Part shown: positions 53,528 through 60,746 of the stretch, piece after piece
How the letters are laid out: every line of letters starts with the position of its first letter
How positions within the stretch are numbered: position 1 is the first letter of the stretch
Origin: Sphaerisporangium rufum
GTDB taxonomy: Bacteria; Actinomycetota; Actinomycetes; Streptosporangiales; Streptosporangiaceae
Direction: 5' to 3'
Assembly: GCF_016863395.1 (NCBI RefSeq)
Contig: NZ_BOOU01000067.1
Coordinates: 1-64,000, forward strand
Length of the DNA: 64,000 nucleotides
Translations under genes and position numbers: made by a program
Notes under the pieces: generated by a model
Databases searched by the model: none
What the model was told of the DNA's origin: nothing
What the model saw: only the letters and a program-made list of their open reading frames with translations

Positions 53528-54877
53528 TCAGATGGTGGACGGCTCGGCCGGGCCGGCCGCCTGGGGCGCCGGCGCGGAGTCCGCGGCGAGGTCGTGGCCG
53601 CTGGTCTCCCGCAGGGCCAGCAGGCAGACCACGGTCAGCAGGCAGGCGGCCGCGATGACCACCGAGACCATCGTGGTCCCCTTGCCGCCGGATGACGCGT
53701 CGATCTGGGCGAACAGCAGCGGGGCCAGCCCGGCGCCGAGGCCGGCGAGCTGGTAGCCGAGCGAGGCTCCGGTGTAGCGGCTGCCGGTGCGGAACAGTTC
53801 GGCGTACAGCGCGGCGAGCGGGCCGTACATCAGCGGGTGCAGGATCGACTGGCCGAGCACCAGGGCGAGGGTGAGCACGGTGGTGCTGCCGCTGTTCACC
53901 ATGGGGAACAGCACGAAGCCGAACGCGGCCATGAGCACCGCGCCCGCCAGCACGACCGGGCGGCGCCCGATGCGGTCCGACAGCGCCGACCAGCCGATGA
54001 TGCCGAGGACGGCCAGCGCCGACGACAGGGTGAGGGCGTTCAGCACGTCCTGGCGGGGGAAGCCGGTCCGCACGCCGTAGGCGATGAGGTAGGTGGTGAG
54101 CGTCCCCTGGGCGACGAAGGCCGACAGCCCGACGCCGACGCCGAGCAGCAGCGTCTTCGGATGGTTGCGGACGACGTCGAGCAGCGGCGCCTTCTGCCGG
54201 GCGGCCTGGTCGCGGACGGCCTCGAACACCGGGGTCTCCTGGACCCGGCTGCGGACGAACAGCCCGATCCCCAGCAGGACGACGCTGATAAGGAACGGCA
54301 CCCGCCAGCCCCAGCTCAGGAACGCCTGCTCGCCGACGATGGCCGCGGTGCCGGTGAGCGCCGCGGTGGACAGCACCATGCCGAAGGGGGCGCCGGCGTT
54401 GGTGAAGGAGGCCCACAGCCCGCGCCGGCTGGTGGCGTGCTCGGCGGACATCAGCACCGCGCCGCCCCATTCGCCGCCGACGGCGATGCCCTGCAGGATG
54501 CGCAGCACGATCAGGGCGATGGGGGCCAGCACGCCGACCTGCGCGTAGGTGGGGAGCACGCCGATGAGGAAGCTGGCGACGCCCATGAGGACCATGGTCA
54601 GCACCAGCATGCGCTTGCGGCCGAGCCGGTCGCCGAAGTGGCCGAAGAGCACGCCGCCCAGCGGCCGGGCGAGGTAGCCGGTGGCGAAGGTGCCGAAGCT
54701 GGCGACCGTCGCGGCCAGCGGGTCGAGGGCGGAGAAGAAGACCTTGTTGAAGACGACGGCGGAGGCGGTGGCGTACAGCAGGAAGTCGTAGTACTCGATG
54801 ACGCTGCCCAGGAAGGCGGAGGTCACCGCGCGCCGGAGCTGGATCTGGTCGGGGGGTGTGACTGACAGGTTCGGCAT
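53528..54877 (-). CDS. MHS-family MFS transporter (organic/aromatic acid symporter)
   Basis: Twelve-helix transporter, 449 residues, of the metabolite:H+ symporter family (ShiA/ProP/PcaT relatives). The N-terminal IEYYDFLLYATASAVVF and YLARPLGGVLFGHFGDRLGRKR (split here as LARPLGGVLFGHFGD) are characteristic. It probably imports a carboxylate handled by the downstream acyl-CoA ligase. ATG at 54877 has GAGGAGCTCGG before it. An inverted repeat GTTAG-N8-CTAAC lies about 50 bases upstream. Confidence 0.9.
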   Translation of the reverse strand: MPNLSVTPPDQIQLRRAVTSAFLGSVIEYYDFLLYATASAVVFNKVFFSALDPLAATVASFGTFATGYLARPLGGVLFGHFGDRLGRKRMLVLTMVLMGVASFLIGVLPTYAQVGVLAPIALIVLRILQGIAVGGEWGGAVLMSAEHATSRRGLWASFTNAGAPFGMVLSTAALTGTAAIVGEQAFLSWGWRVPFLISVVLLGIGLFVRSRVQETPVFEAVRDQAARQKAPLLDVVRNHPKTLLLGVGVGLSAFVAQGTLTTYLIAYGVRTGFPRQDVLNALTLSSALAVLGIIGWSALSDRIGRRPVVLAGAVLMAAFGFVLFPMVNSGSTTVLTLALVLGQSILHPLMYGPLAALYAELFRTGSRYTGASLGYQLAGLGAGLAPLLFAQIDASSGGKGTTMVSVVIAAACLLTVVCLLALRETSGHDLAADSAPAPQAAGPAEPSTI

Positions 54878-54927
54878 GACCGAGCTCCTCGTCCGGGCGA
54901 GCCGGAGGCTCGCCGTCTCGTCCGGAG

Positions 54928-54945
54928 GTTAGGCATATAACTAAC
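54928..54945 (-). promoter_or_regulatory. Candidate operator upstream of the MHS-ligase-Rieske operon
   Basis: Perfect inverted repeat GTTAG (54928-54932), 8 bases, CTAAC (54941-54945), 50-68 bases upstream of the MHS start. The A/T-rich centre (GCATATAA) stands out in this sequence and could overlap a -10. It differs from the GACGT-type sites near the PaaX gene. Confidence 0.5.
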
Positions 54946-54992
54946 GGAGGTCAATGCTCTGCCCAATATCAGCGGCAGGGGCGTCCAGTGCG

Positions 54993-55451
54993 TCAGGCGT
55001 AGTGCCGGTAGACCGCGCGGGCCACGCACGCGGGCTTGGCGGAACCGTCGGTCTCCACGGTGAAGTCGAGCACCATCTGCACGCCGTTTCCGGGTACGTC
55101 CTCGACCGAGACGACGGTGCCGGCCAGCCGGACCTTGCCGCCGACCCGGACCGCGCTGGGGAAGCGGACCTTCTCCAGGCCGTAGTTGACGCTCATCTTC
55201 ACCCCGCGGATCTCCAGCAGCTCGTTGAACAGCGGGATCAGCAGGGAGAGGGTCAGGTAACCGTGCGCGATCGGGCCGCCGAACGGGCCGTTCGCCGCCC
55301 GTTCGGGATCCACGTGGATCCACTGGTGGTCGTCGGTGGCGGCGGCGAAGGTGTTCACCCGTTCCTGGGTGATCTCCAGCCAGTCGCCGTGGCCGAGGTC
55401 GCGCCCGGCGAGCGCCCTGAGCTCGTCGAGCCCGTCGGCTGTGGTGGTCAT
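54993..55451 (-). CDS. MaoC-like hot-dog dehydratase
   Basis: R-hydratase 2/MaoC-type enzyme, 152 residues. The hydratase active-site motif is FAAATDDHQWIHVDP, with catalytic Asp and His, followed by GPIAHGYLTLSLL. It would hydrate or dehydrate an enoyl-CoA. Its ATG overlaps the amidohydrolase stop (ATGA). With the SDR and amidohydrolase it forms a small beta-oxidation-like module for an aryl or branched acyl-CoA. Confidence 0.92.
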   Translation of the reverse strand: MTTTADGLDELRALAGRDLGHGDWLEITQERVNTFAAATDDHQWIHVDPERAANGPFGGPIAHGYLTLSLLIPLFNELLEIRGVKMSVNYGLEKVRFPSAVRVGGKVRLAGTVVSVEDVPGNGVQMVLDFTVETDGSAKPACVARAVYRHYA

Positions 55452-56353
55452 GCGTCCGTCGTCCTTTCCCGCATGGTGTCCGGATCGCCGAGGCCGAGCA
55501 GGCGCACGGCGTTGTCCCTGAGGATCCGGGGGCGGACCTCGGGCTTGATCTCGAGCTTGTCGAAGTCGGCGAGCCACCGGTCGGGGGTGATCACCGGGTA
55601 GTCGGAGCCGAACAGCACCTTGTCCTTGAGCAGCGTGTTCGCGTACCGGACCAGCTGCGGCGGGAAGTACTTGGGCGACCATCCCGACAGGTCGATGTGG
55701 ACGTACGGCTTGTGGGTGGCCACCGCCAGCGCCGCGTCCTGCCAGGGAAAGGACGGGTGGGCCAGGATGATCCGCAGTTCGGGGAAGTCCACCGCGACGT
55801 CGTCCACCAGCATGGGGTCGGAGTACTTCAGCCGGATCCCGCCGCCGCCGGGGACGCCCGCGCCGATGCCGGTCTGCCCGGTGTGGAACAGCGCGATCGC
55901 CCCGAGTTCCTCGATCGCCTCGTACAGCGGATAGGCCATCGGGTCGTTCGGCGCGAAGCCCTGGAGGCTCGGGTGGAACTTGAAGCCGCGCACCCCGTAC
56001 TCGGTCACCAGCCGGCGCGCCTCGCGGACGCCGGCCCGGCCCTTCCACGGGTCGACGCTGCCGAACGGGATCAGCACGTCCGGGTGCTCGGCGCAGCTCT
56101 CGGCGACCTCCTCGTTGGAGATGCGCGGATGCCCGGTGGCGTGCTCGGCGTCCACGGTGAACACCACCGCCGCCATCCGCCGCTCCCGGTAGTAGGCGGC
56201 CATCTCCGGGATGGCCGGCCTCGGGTGTTCCTTGAAGTACTTCGCCGAGGCACCGAACAGCTCGTCGCTCAGCGAGGCGTGCCCGGTGGCGGAGACCTCG
56301 GCGTGCGTGTGCACATCGATCGCGACCAGGTCCTGGACGTTCATCGGCGGCAC
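55448..56353 (-). CDS. Amidohydrolase-2 family hydrolase/decarboxylase-like
   Basis: TIM-barrel metallo-hydrolase, 301 residues. Metal motif AIDVHTHAE near the N-terminus, FKFHPSLQG, ILAHPSFPW and FGSDYPV are family marks. Relatives include acyl-CoA-linked PhdC-type hydrolases from phenylpropanoid degradation and ACMSD-like decarboxylases; the neighbouring CoA ligase, MaoC and SDR favour the first. GTG at 56353 follows GGAGGG by seven bases and gives VPPMNVQ; an ATG three codons later is less well spaced. Confidence 0.87.
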   Translation of the reverse strand: MPPMNVQDLVAIDVHTHAEVSATGHASLSDELFGASAKYFKEHPRPAIPEMAAYYRERRMAAVVFTVDAEHATGHPRISNEEVAESCAEHPDVLIPFGSVDPWKGRAGVREARRLVTEYGVRGFKFHPSLQGFAPNDPMAYPLYEAIEELGAIALFHTGQTGIGAGVPGGGGIRLKYSDPMLVDDVAVDFPELRIILAHPSFPWQDAALAVATHKPYVHIDLSGWSPKYFPPQLVRYANTLLKDKVLFGSDYPVITPDRWLADFDKLEIKPEVRPRILRDNAVRLLGLGDPDTMRERTTDA

Positions 56354-56356
56354 GGC

Positions 56357-57331
56357 TCAGCCCTCCGGGGTGTTCGGCGTCCCCGGCCGCCCGGGCCGCC
56401 CGGGGTCCTCCGGCGGCTCCGACTGCTCCGGCGGCTTCGGCGCGGGGATGCCGTAGGTCTCGGGGTCGGCGCCCACGCCCGCGGCCCAGGAGGCGGCGAT
56501 GGCCTCGGCGCTCCAGCCGCCCTCGGCGAACGCGACGGCCTTCTCGGCCGGATGCGACCACAGCGCGAGCCGGTCGCCGCCGATGCCGATGGCCTGCCCG
56601 GTCACCGCGGCGGCGGCGTCGGAGGCGAGGAAGACGACGAGCGGGGCGACGTCCTGGACGGTGCCCAGCCCCTCGTCCCGGCGCAGCCACCCGGGGAACG
56701 GCCGCCCGGTCCGCTCGGCCTCCTCGATGACCGGCGCGAAGGCGGGGATCGTCCGGGTCATCTCGGTGGCCGCCACCGGGACGACCGCGTTCACCGTGAT
56801 GTTCGCCCTGGCCAGCTCCATCGCCCAGGTGCGCGCCATGGCGACGATGCCCGCCTTGGCCGCGGCGTAGTTCGTCTGGCCGAAGTTGCCGCGCTGGCCG
56901 GCCGGCGAGGAGACCAGGATCAGCCGGCCGCCGTCGCCCTGCTCGCGCATCCGGGCGGCCGCGGCCCGGGCGCAGGTGAACGTGCCGCGCAGGTGGACGT
57001 CGATCACGGCGTCGAAGTCGTCGTCGGACATCTTCCACAGCACCCGGTCACGCAGGATTCCGGCGTTGGTCACCATCACGTCGAGCCGGCCGAACTCCTT
57101 GACGGCCGTGGTGACCAGCCGGTCGGCGACCTCGGCGGTGCCGACCGGGCCGGCGGCCGCCACGGCGGCGCCGCCCCGCGCGGTGATCTCGCCGGCGACC
57201 GCCGCCGCCGCGTCGCCGTCCACGTCGTTGACGACGACCGCCGCGCCGGCCGCCGCCAGCGCCTCGGCGTACGCGCGCCCGAGACCTCGGCCCGCGCCGG
57301 TGACCACGGCCACCTTGCCCGACAGATCCAT
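56357..57331 (-). CDS. SDR-family dehydrogenase
   Basis: NAD(P)-dependent short-chain dehydrogenase, 324 residues. Nucleotide motif TGAGRGLG, VVNDVDG preferring NAD, NNAG-like VTNAGIL, and the active-site Ser (VSSPAGQ) with Tyr-x3-Lys (NYAAAK). The length and C-terminal extension (Pro/Glu-rich tail after APKPPEQ) resemble HSD17B4-type 3-hydroxyacyl-CoA dehydrogenases. It would oxidise a 3-hydroxyacyl-CoA made by the MaoC hydratase. First gene of the SDR-amidohydrolase-MaoC operon, opposite the PaaX-family gene. Confidence 0.92.
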   Translation of the reverse strand: MDLSGKVAVVTGAGRGLGRAYAEALAAAGAAVVVNDVDGDAAAAVAGEITARGGAAVAAAGPVGTAEVADRLVTTAVKEFGRLDVMVTNAGILRDRVLWKMSDDDFDAVIDVHLRGTFTCARAAAARMREQGDGGRLILVSSPAGQRGNFGQTNYAAAKAGIVAMARTWAMELARANITVNAVVPVAATEMTRTIPAFAPVIEEAERTGRPFPGWLRRDEGLGTVQDVAPLVVFLASDAAAAVTGQAIGIGGDRLALWSHPAEKAVAFAEGGWSAEAIAASWAAGVGADPETYGIPAPKPPEQSEPPEDPGRPGRPGTPNTPEG

Positions 57332-57356
57332 GTACTGGCCCTTCGCCGGATACTGT

Positions 57357-57427
57357 GACGTGTCGAACGTATGGCAGTTGTGTTACCTGGGTCAATAATT
57401 TGCCTGACGTCGAGGAACGTCTACCCT
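57357..57427. promoter_or_regulatory. Twin GACGT...ACGT(C) sites and promoter between SDR and PaaX genes
   Basis: Two related dyads: GACGT-N5-ACGTA (57357-57371) and GACGT-N6-ACGTC (57406-57421). The second lies between TTGCCT (57400-57405) and TACCCT (57422-57427), a -35/-10 pair with 16-base spacing whose start point would fall at or just before the GTG of the PaaX gene. The first lies 26 bases before the SDR start on the other strand. This arrangement fits autoregulation plus control of the SDR operon by the PaaX protein. Confidence 0.6.
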
Positions 57428-57433
57428 TCTGCT

Positions 57434-58267
57434 GTGACCCTCGGCGGCGAAGACGATCAGACGGCGCCATCGCTGCGCCCGCAGTCCCTGATGTTCAGCT
57501 TCCTCGGCATCTACGTGCTGCGCCGCGGCGTCGCCGTCTACTCCGGCAGCGTCATCGACGTCTTCGCCCGGCTGGGCGTCTCGGAGGAGGCCGTCCGCTC
57601 GACCCTGGCCCGGATGGCCAAGCGGAACCTGCTGGTCCGGCACCGGCAGGGCCGGAAAGTGTACTTCGGGCTCACCCCGCACGCCGTGGAGGTCCTGGAG
57701 GACGGCCGCCGCCGGGTGTGGGAGACCGGCGCGGTGAACCGCGACTGGGACGGCACCTGGACGCTCGTCGGGTTCTCGCTGCCGGACAGCCGCCGCAGTG
57801 CCCGCCACGATCTGCGGTCCCGGCTCATCTGGCAGGGGTTCGGGCCGCTGCAGAGCGGGCTGTGGATCGCGCCGGGCGCCAAGGACGTCACCGACGTGCT
57901 GGTCTCGCTCGGCCTGGGGGAGCACGTGACCGTGCTGACCGCGCGGGCGTTCAAGCCGACGGAGGCGGCCGACCTGGTGCGCAAGGCGTTCGACATCGAG
58001 CGGATCGCCGGGCGGTACCGGGCCTTCCTCGCCCAGTGGGACGTGCCCCGGCCGCTGCCGGGCGCGCCGGACAACCTGGCCCGGCAGTTGCTGCTGCACA
58101 CCGACTGGCTGCAACTGGTCCGGCAGGACCCGCACCTGCCGGCCGAGCACCTGCCCGGCGACTGGCCGGCGATCCGGGCCGAGCAGACCTTCCAGTCGCT
58201 CGCCCAGGCGTACGACCGGCCCGCCGCCGACCTCGCCACGGGCGTCCTGGACACCGTGGCCATCTGA
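57434..58267 (+). CDS. PaaX-family transcriptional repressor
   Basis: GntR-superfamily PaaX-like regulator, 277 residues. N-terminal helix-turn-helix with SEEAVRSTLARMAKRNLLVR and a wing (RQGRKVYFGLT), then the PaaX C-terminal domain (WTLVGFSLPDSRRSARHDLRS shortened here to its core LPDSRRSARHDLR; RLIWQGFGPLQSGLWI). PaaX repressors bind aryl-CoA thioesters such as phenylacetyl-CoA. That fits the flanking CoA-ligase and oxygenase genes, so an aryl-CoA is the likely inducer. GTG at 57434 lies six bases after the -10, so the transcript is probably leaderless. A 9-base hairpin terminator follows the gene. Confidence 0.9.
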   Translation: MTLGGEDDQTAPSLRPQSLMFSFLGIYVLRRGVAVYSGSVIDVFARLGVSEEAVRSTLARMAKRNLLVRHRQGRKVYFGLTPHAVEVLEDGRRRVWETGAVNRDWDGTWTLVGFSLPDSRRSARHDLRSRLIWQGFGPLQSGLWIAPGAKDVTDVLVSLGLGEHVTVLTARAFKPTEAADLVRKAFDIERIAGRYRAFLAQWDVPRPLPGAPDNLARQLLLHTDWLQLVRQDPHLPAEHLPGDWPAIRAEQTFQSLAQAYDRPAADLATGVLDTVAI

Positions 58268-58275
58268 CCGCCGCG

Positions 58276-58296
58276 CGTCACCCGTCCCGGGTGACG
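58276..58296 (+). terminator. Hairpin terminator after the PaaX-family gene
   Basis: CGTCACCCG, loop TCC, CGGGTGACG, beginning 8 bases after the stop. A perfect 9-base stem; no U-run follows. Confidence 0.72.
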
Positions 58297-58422
58297 GCGC
58301 CTTGCCCGGCGGGTGTTCGCGGCGCCGGGCGCGTGGCGGCTCCCGGCGGTCTCGAGCTGGTGGCGCCCGGCGGTCGGCCCGGGACCGGCCCGGTGGCCGG
58401 TTCGGCCGGGACGCCGGGGCGG

Positions 58423-58821
58423 CTACTTCTCGCGCGCCTTGCGGGTGCTCCGGTCGTTCGCCTTCTGGATCGCATCCACCAGCTCGGACTTGGTCATCCG
58501 GCTGCGCCCGCTGATGTCCAGCTTCTTCGCCTGGTCCATCAGGTGTTCCTTGCTGGCGTTCGCGTCCACCCCGCCGGCGGTCTTCGCCTTGGTGTCCCGG
58601 CCGCCGGCCGCCTTGGCGTCGCTCGGGCCCTTCTTCGCCTTGGGCTCCCAGTGGTCGCCCGTCTTCTCGAACGAGTGCTTCACCGCGGCGAACGCCGTCC
58701 GGTGCGCCCGCTCGCCCTCGCCGTACTCCTGCACCGCCGCGTCGTGCGCCTTCACATAGGTGTCCTGCGCCTTCTTCGGCGACCGCCGCAGCGTGCTTGG
58801 CATGTCCTTCCGTGCCGGCAT
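58423..58821 (-). CDS. ChaB-like protein with Rho-N/SAP-like C-terminus
   Basis: A 132-residue basic cytoplasmic protein. The N-terminal ChaB-like part (MPSTLRRSPKKAQDTYVKAHD; split here as LRRSPKKAQDTYVKAHD) is followed by a Lys/Ala linker and a C-terminal SAP/Rho-N-like helix pair (SGRSRMTKSELVDAIQKAN) that often binds nucleic acid. ChaB homologues in actinobacteria have no settled function. ATG at 58821 follows AAGGAGG. Confidence 0.83.
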   Translation of the reverse strand: MPARKDMPSTLRRSPKKAQDTYVKAHDAAVQEYGEGERAHRTAFAAVKHSFEKTGDHWEPKAKKGPSDAKAAGGRDTKAKTAGGVDANASKEHLMDQAKKLDISGRSRMTKSELVDAIQKANDRSTRKAREK

Positions 58822-59331
58822 GACAACCTCCTTGGCTCGTCACGAACTCGCGTGCCCCCCGGACCGCCCGCCAAACGCCCGAGGTCACCCGGCCGGCTCG
58901 GGCCGTCTCTGCCGTGGCGGACCGGTAACGCACGTCGACGATGAAGTTCGGCGCGCCGCCGCCGAGCCGGTGAAGCCGATCCGGCACGCCGTCCGGGTGG
59001 TCGGCTCACCGCGGCCGCGGGAGGTGGTCGCCTGCTACGCGCGGCGGATCCGAGCGGCGCCGATCGGCGCGCGGCACGCGGACGGCCGAGTTATCCACAG
59101 TATCCACAGGTTCGTACACAGGTTCGAATTCGATCTCCACCGTCGCGCCGGCCGCTCCCGCGGTGCCGGGGTGGGCCCGTGACGGGGAGGGTTGACGCTC
59201 TAGTGCATCAGTGAGGAAAATGTGGACGCTGTATCCGTTAGGCGAGGAATGGCACTCCTGGTCGGGCGGTTCCCGGTGGTAAATCACGTGGTCGGCGCAC
59301 GTATCCCCTCGACTCCCTCGGAAGGAACTCG
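58822..59331. other. Intergenic region between the ChaB-like and second copper operons
   Basis: About 510 bases with no supported gene. It holds the upstream region of the ChaB-like gene, repeat copy B (59091-59142), and the upstream region of the copper operon, where an AT-richer stretch (59195-59290) should contain its promoter. Confidence 0.6.
59091..59142. repeat. Intergenic repeat element, copy B (DnaA-box-like)
   Basis: TTATCCACAG followed by a second TATCCACAG (9-base tandem copy), then GTTCGTACACAGGTTCG and GAATTCGATCTCCACCG. Same element as 42690-42732 apart from the tandem copy and one base (TTC for TTG within the shared part). It lies in a different context, upstream of a copper operon, about 16.4 kb away. 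Identity across non-coding sequence suggests a dispersed DNA-level element. Confidence 0.75.
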
Positions 59332-60270
59332 TTGCCTTCGCCCACGCCCGCGAATCCTCACCGAGTGCGTTTCGAATCGCCGGCCGGCGCCGGCCGGGCG
59401 GCCGTCCGGTTCCTCCGGCGGGTGCTGCTGCCGGTCGTCACCGGGATGCTCGTCATCGCCGGCCTGGCCCCCGCGGCCGAGGCGCACGGGCAGCTGGCGC
59501 TGTCGATGCCCGCGAAGGACGGCCGGGTGACCGAGCCGCTGGCCGCCGTATCGTTGTATTTCACCGAACGACCGATTTCGTACGCCTATTTCACGGTGAC
59601 CGCTCCGAACGGCGACCGGGTGGACCGCCACTGGACGCACGGTGCGGTGAAACGCCTGGACGAACCGGTCCGCGAGCTGTTCCTCGTCAACGGCGTCTGG
59701 GAGCCGAAGCTGTACCACGAGGGCTTCGAGGCGCGGGTCCCGGTGGCCTACTGGCCGGCCAAGGGCGTCTACGTCGCGAGTTACTGGACCGCGGCCTCCG
59801 ACGGGGACGTGGTGCGGGGCGAGGTCCGGTTCACCTACGCGGGCCGGACCACCAAGGCCCCCAAGGGCTGGCAGACCCCGAAAGATCCGCCCGACCCCGC
59901 GCTGCTCGTCGCGTCCGGCCAGACGCCGACCGACGGGCCGCAGGCCGCGGTGACGGCGAGCGGTGCCCCGTCGGCCGCGTGCACGCCGCGGACCATGCCG
60001 GAGACCGGCTGCGACCACGGCCCGGAACCGGCGGCCGGATCGACTCCGGCGGCCGCGCCGGCGGCCCCGGCGGATTCCGGCGGCGGCCTACTGGTGTGGC
60101 TGCTGCCCGCCCTCCTGGTCATCGGCGCCGGTGTCATGATCGCGCGGGCCGCCCGGCCGCGGGCCGCGGGCGGGCGACCGGCCGCCGGTCGCTCCGGCCG
60201 CCCCGGCGGGTCCGGAAAGCGTCCCGCCGCCCGGCGTCCCGGGAAGGCGCCGCGCGCCGGCCGGCGCTGA
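59332..60270 (+). CDS. CopC-like exported protein with C-terminal membrane anchor
   Basis: A 312-residue exported protein. A signal segment (about 27-52) ends AEA-HGQLALSMP, with His as first mature residue as in CopC proteins. The beta-sandwich includes SLYFTERPISYAYFTV and YVASYWTAASDGD. A long Ala/Pro/Thr linker is followed by a C-terminal transmembrane helix (LLVWLLPALLVIGAGVMI) and a very basic tail. Start is TTG at 59332, preceded by GGAAGGA with good spacing; no better start is seen. It heads a three-gene operon with a cupredoxin lipoprotein and a polytopic membrane protein. Confidence 0.8.
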   Translation: MPSPTPANPHRVRFESPAGAGRAAVRFLRRVLLPVVTGMLVIAGLAPAAEAHGQLALSMPAKDGRVTEPLAAVSLYFTERPISYAYFTVTAPNGDRVDRHWTHGAVKRLDEPVRELFLVNGVWEPKLYHEGFEARVPVAYWPAKGVYVASYWTAASDGDVVRGEVRFTYAGRTTKAPKGWQTPKDPPDPALLVASGQTPTDGPQAAVTASGAPSAACTPRTMPETGCDHGPEPAAGSTPAAAPAAPADSGGGLLVWLLPALLVIGAGVMIARAARPRAAGGRPAAGRSGRPGGSGKRPAARRPGKAPRAGRR

Positions 60271-60349
60271 GTCCGGCACCGAATCCGGCGCCGAATCCGG
60301 CACCGAGCCCGGCGCGGATCCATTCCCCTTCCATCTCAGGAGCTCGAAC

Positions 60350-60736
60350 GTGAAGCGCTTCGCCGCCCGCATCCGATCACTCGCCGCCGCCACGCTGCTC
60401 GGGGCGGCGCTGCTCGGCTCCGCCGCCTGCGGCGGGACCGACGCCGCCGCCCCCGCGCCGGCGGGCGCCCAGCAGGCCAAGGAGATCGCGGTCACCATCA
60501 AGGACCGCAAGGTGACCCCGCCGCCGGGCCGGATCGAGGTGGCCAAGGGGCAGACGGTACGGATCACCGTCACCAGCGACGTCGCCGACCAGGCGCACGT
60601 GCACGGCTACGACAAGGCCGCCGACCTGCGCCCGGGCACCCCGGCCACCGTCGAGTTCGTGGCCGGGCAGACCGGACTGTTCGAGGTCGAGACGCACGAG
60701 CAGGAGCTGCAGCTCTTCCAGCTCGTGGTGCGCTAG
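60350..60736 (+). CDS. Cupredoxin-like lipoprotein
   Basis: A 128-residue lipoprotein. Lipobox SAAC near residue 27 and a short Ala/Pro linker precede a cupredoxin-like beta barrel (VTIKDRKVTPPPGRIEV; KGQTVRITVTSD). Candidate metal ligands are His in QAHVHGYD and His in VETHEQELQ. No Cys other than the lipobox is present, so a normal type-1 copper site is unlikely. GTG start at 60350. It likely passes copper between the CopC-like protein and the following membrane protein (inference). Confidence 0.82.
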   Translation: MKRFAARIRSLAAATLLGAALLGSAACGGTDAAAPAPAGAQQAKEIAVTIKDRKVTPPPGRIEVAKGQTVRITVTSDVADQAHVHGYDKAADLRPGTPATVEFVAGQTGLFEVETHEQELQLFQLVVR

Positions 60737-60746
60737 GCGGCGCCGG

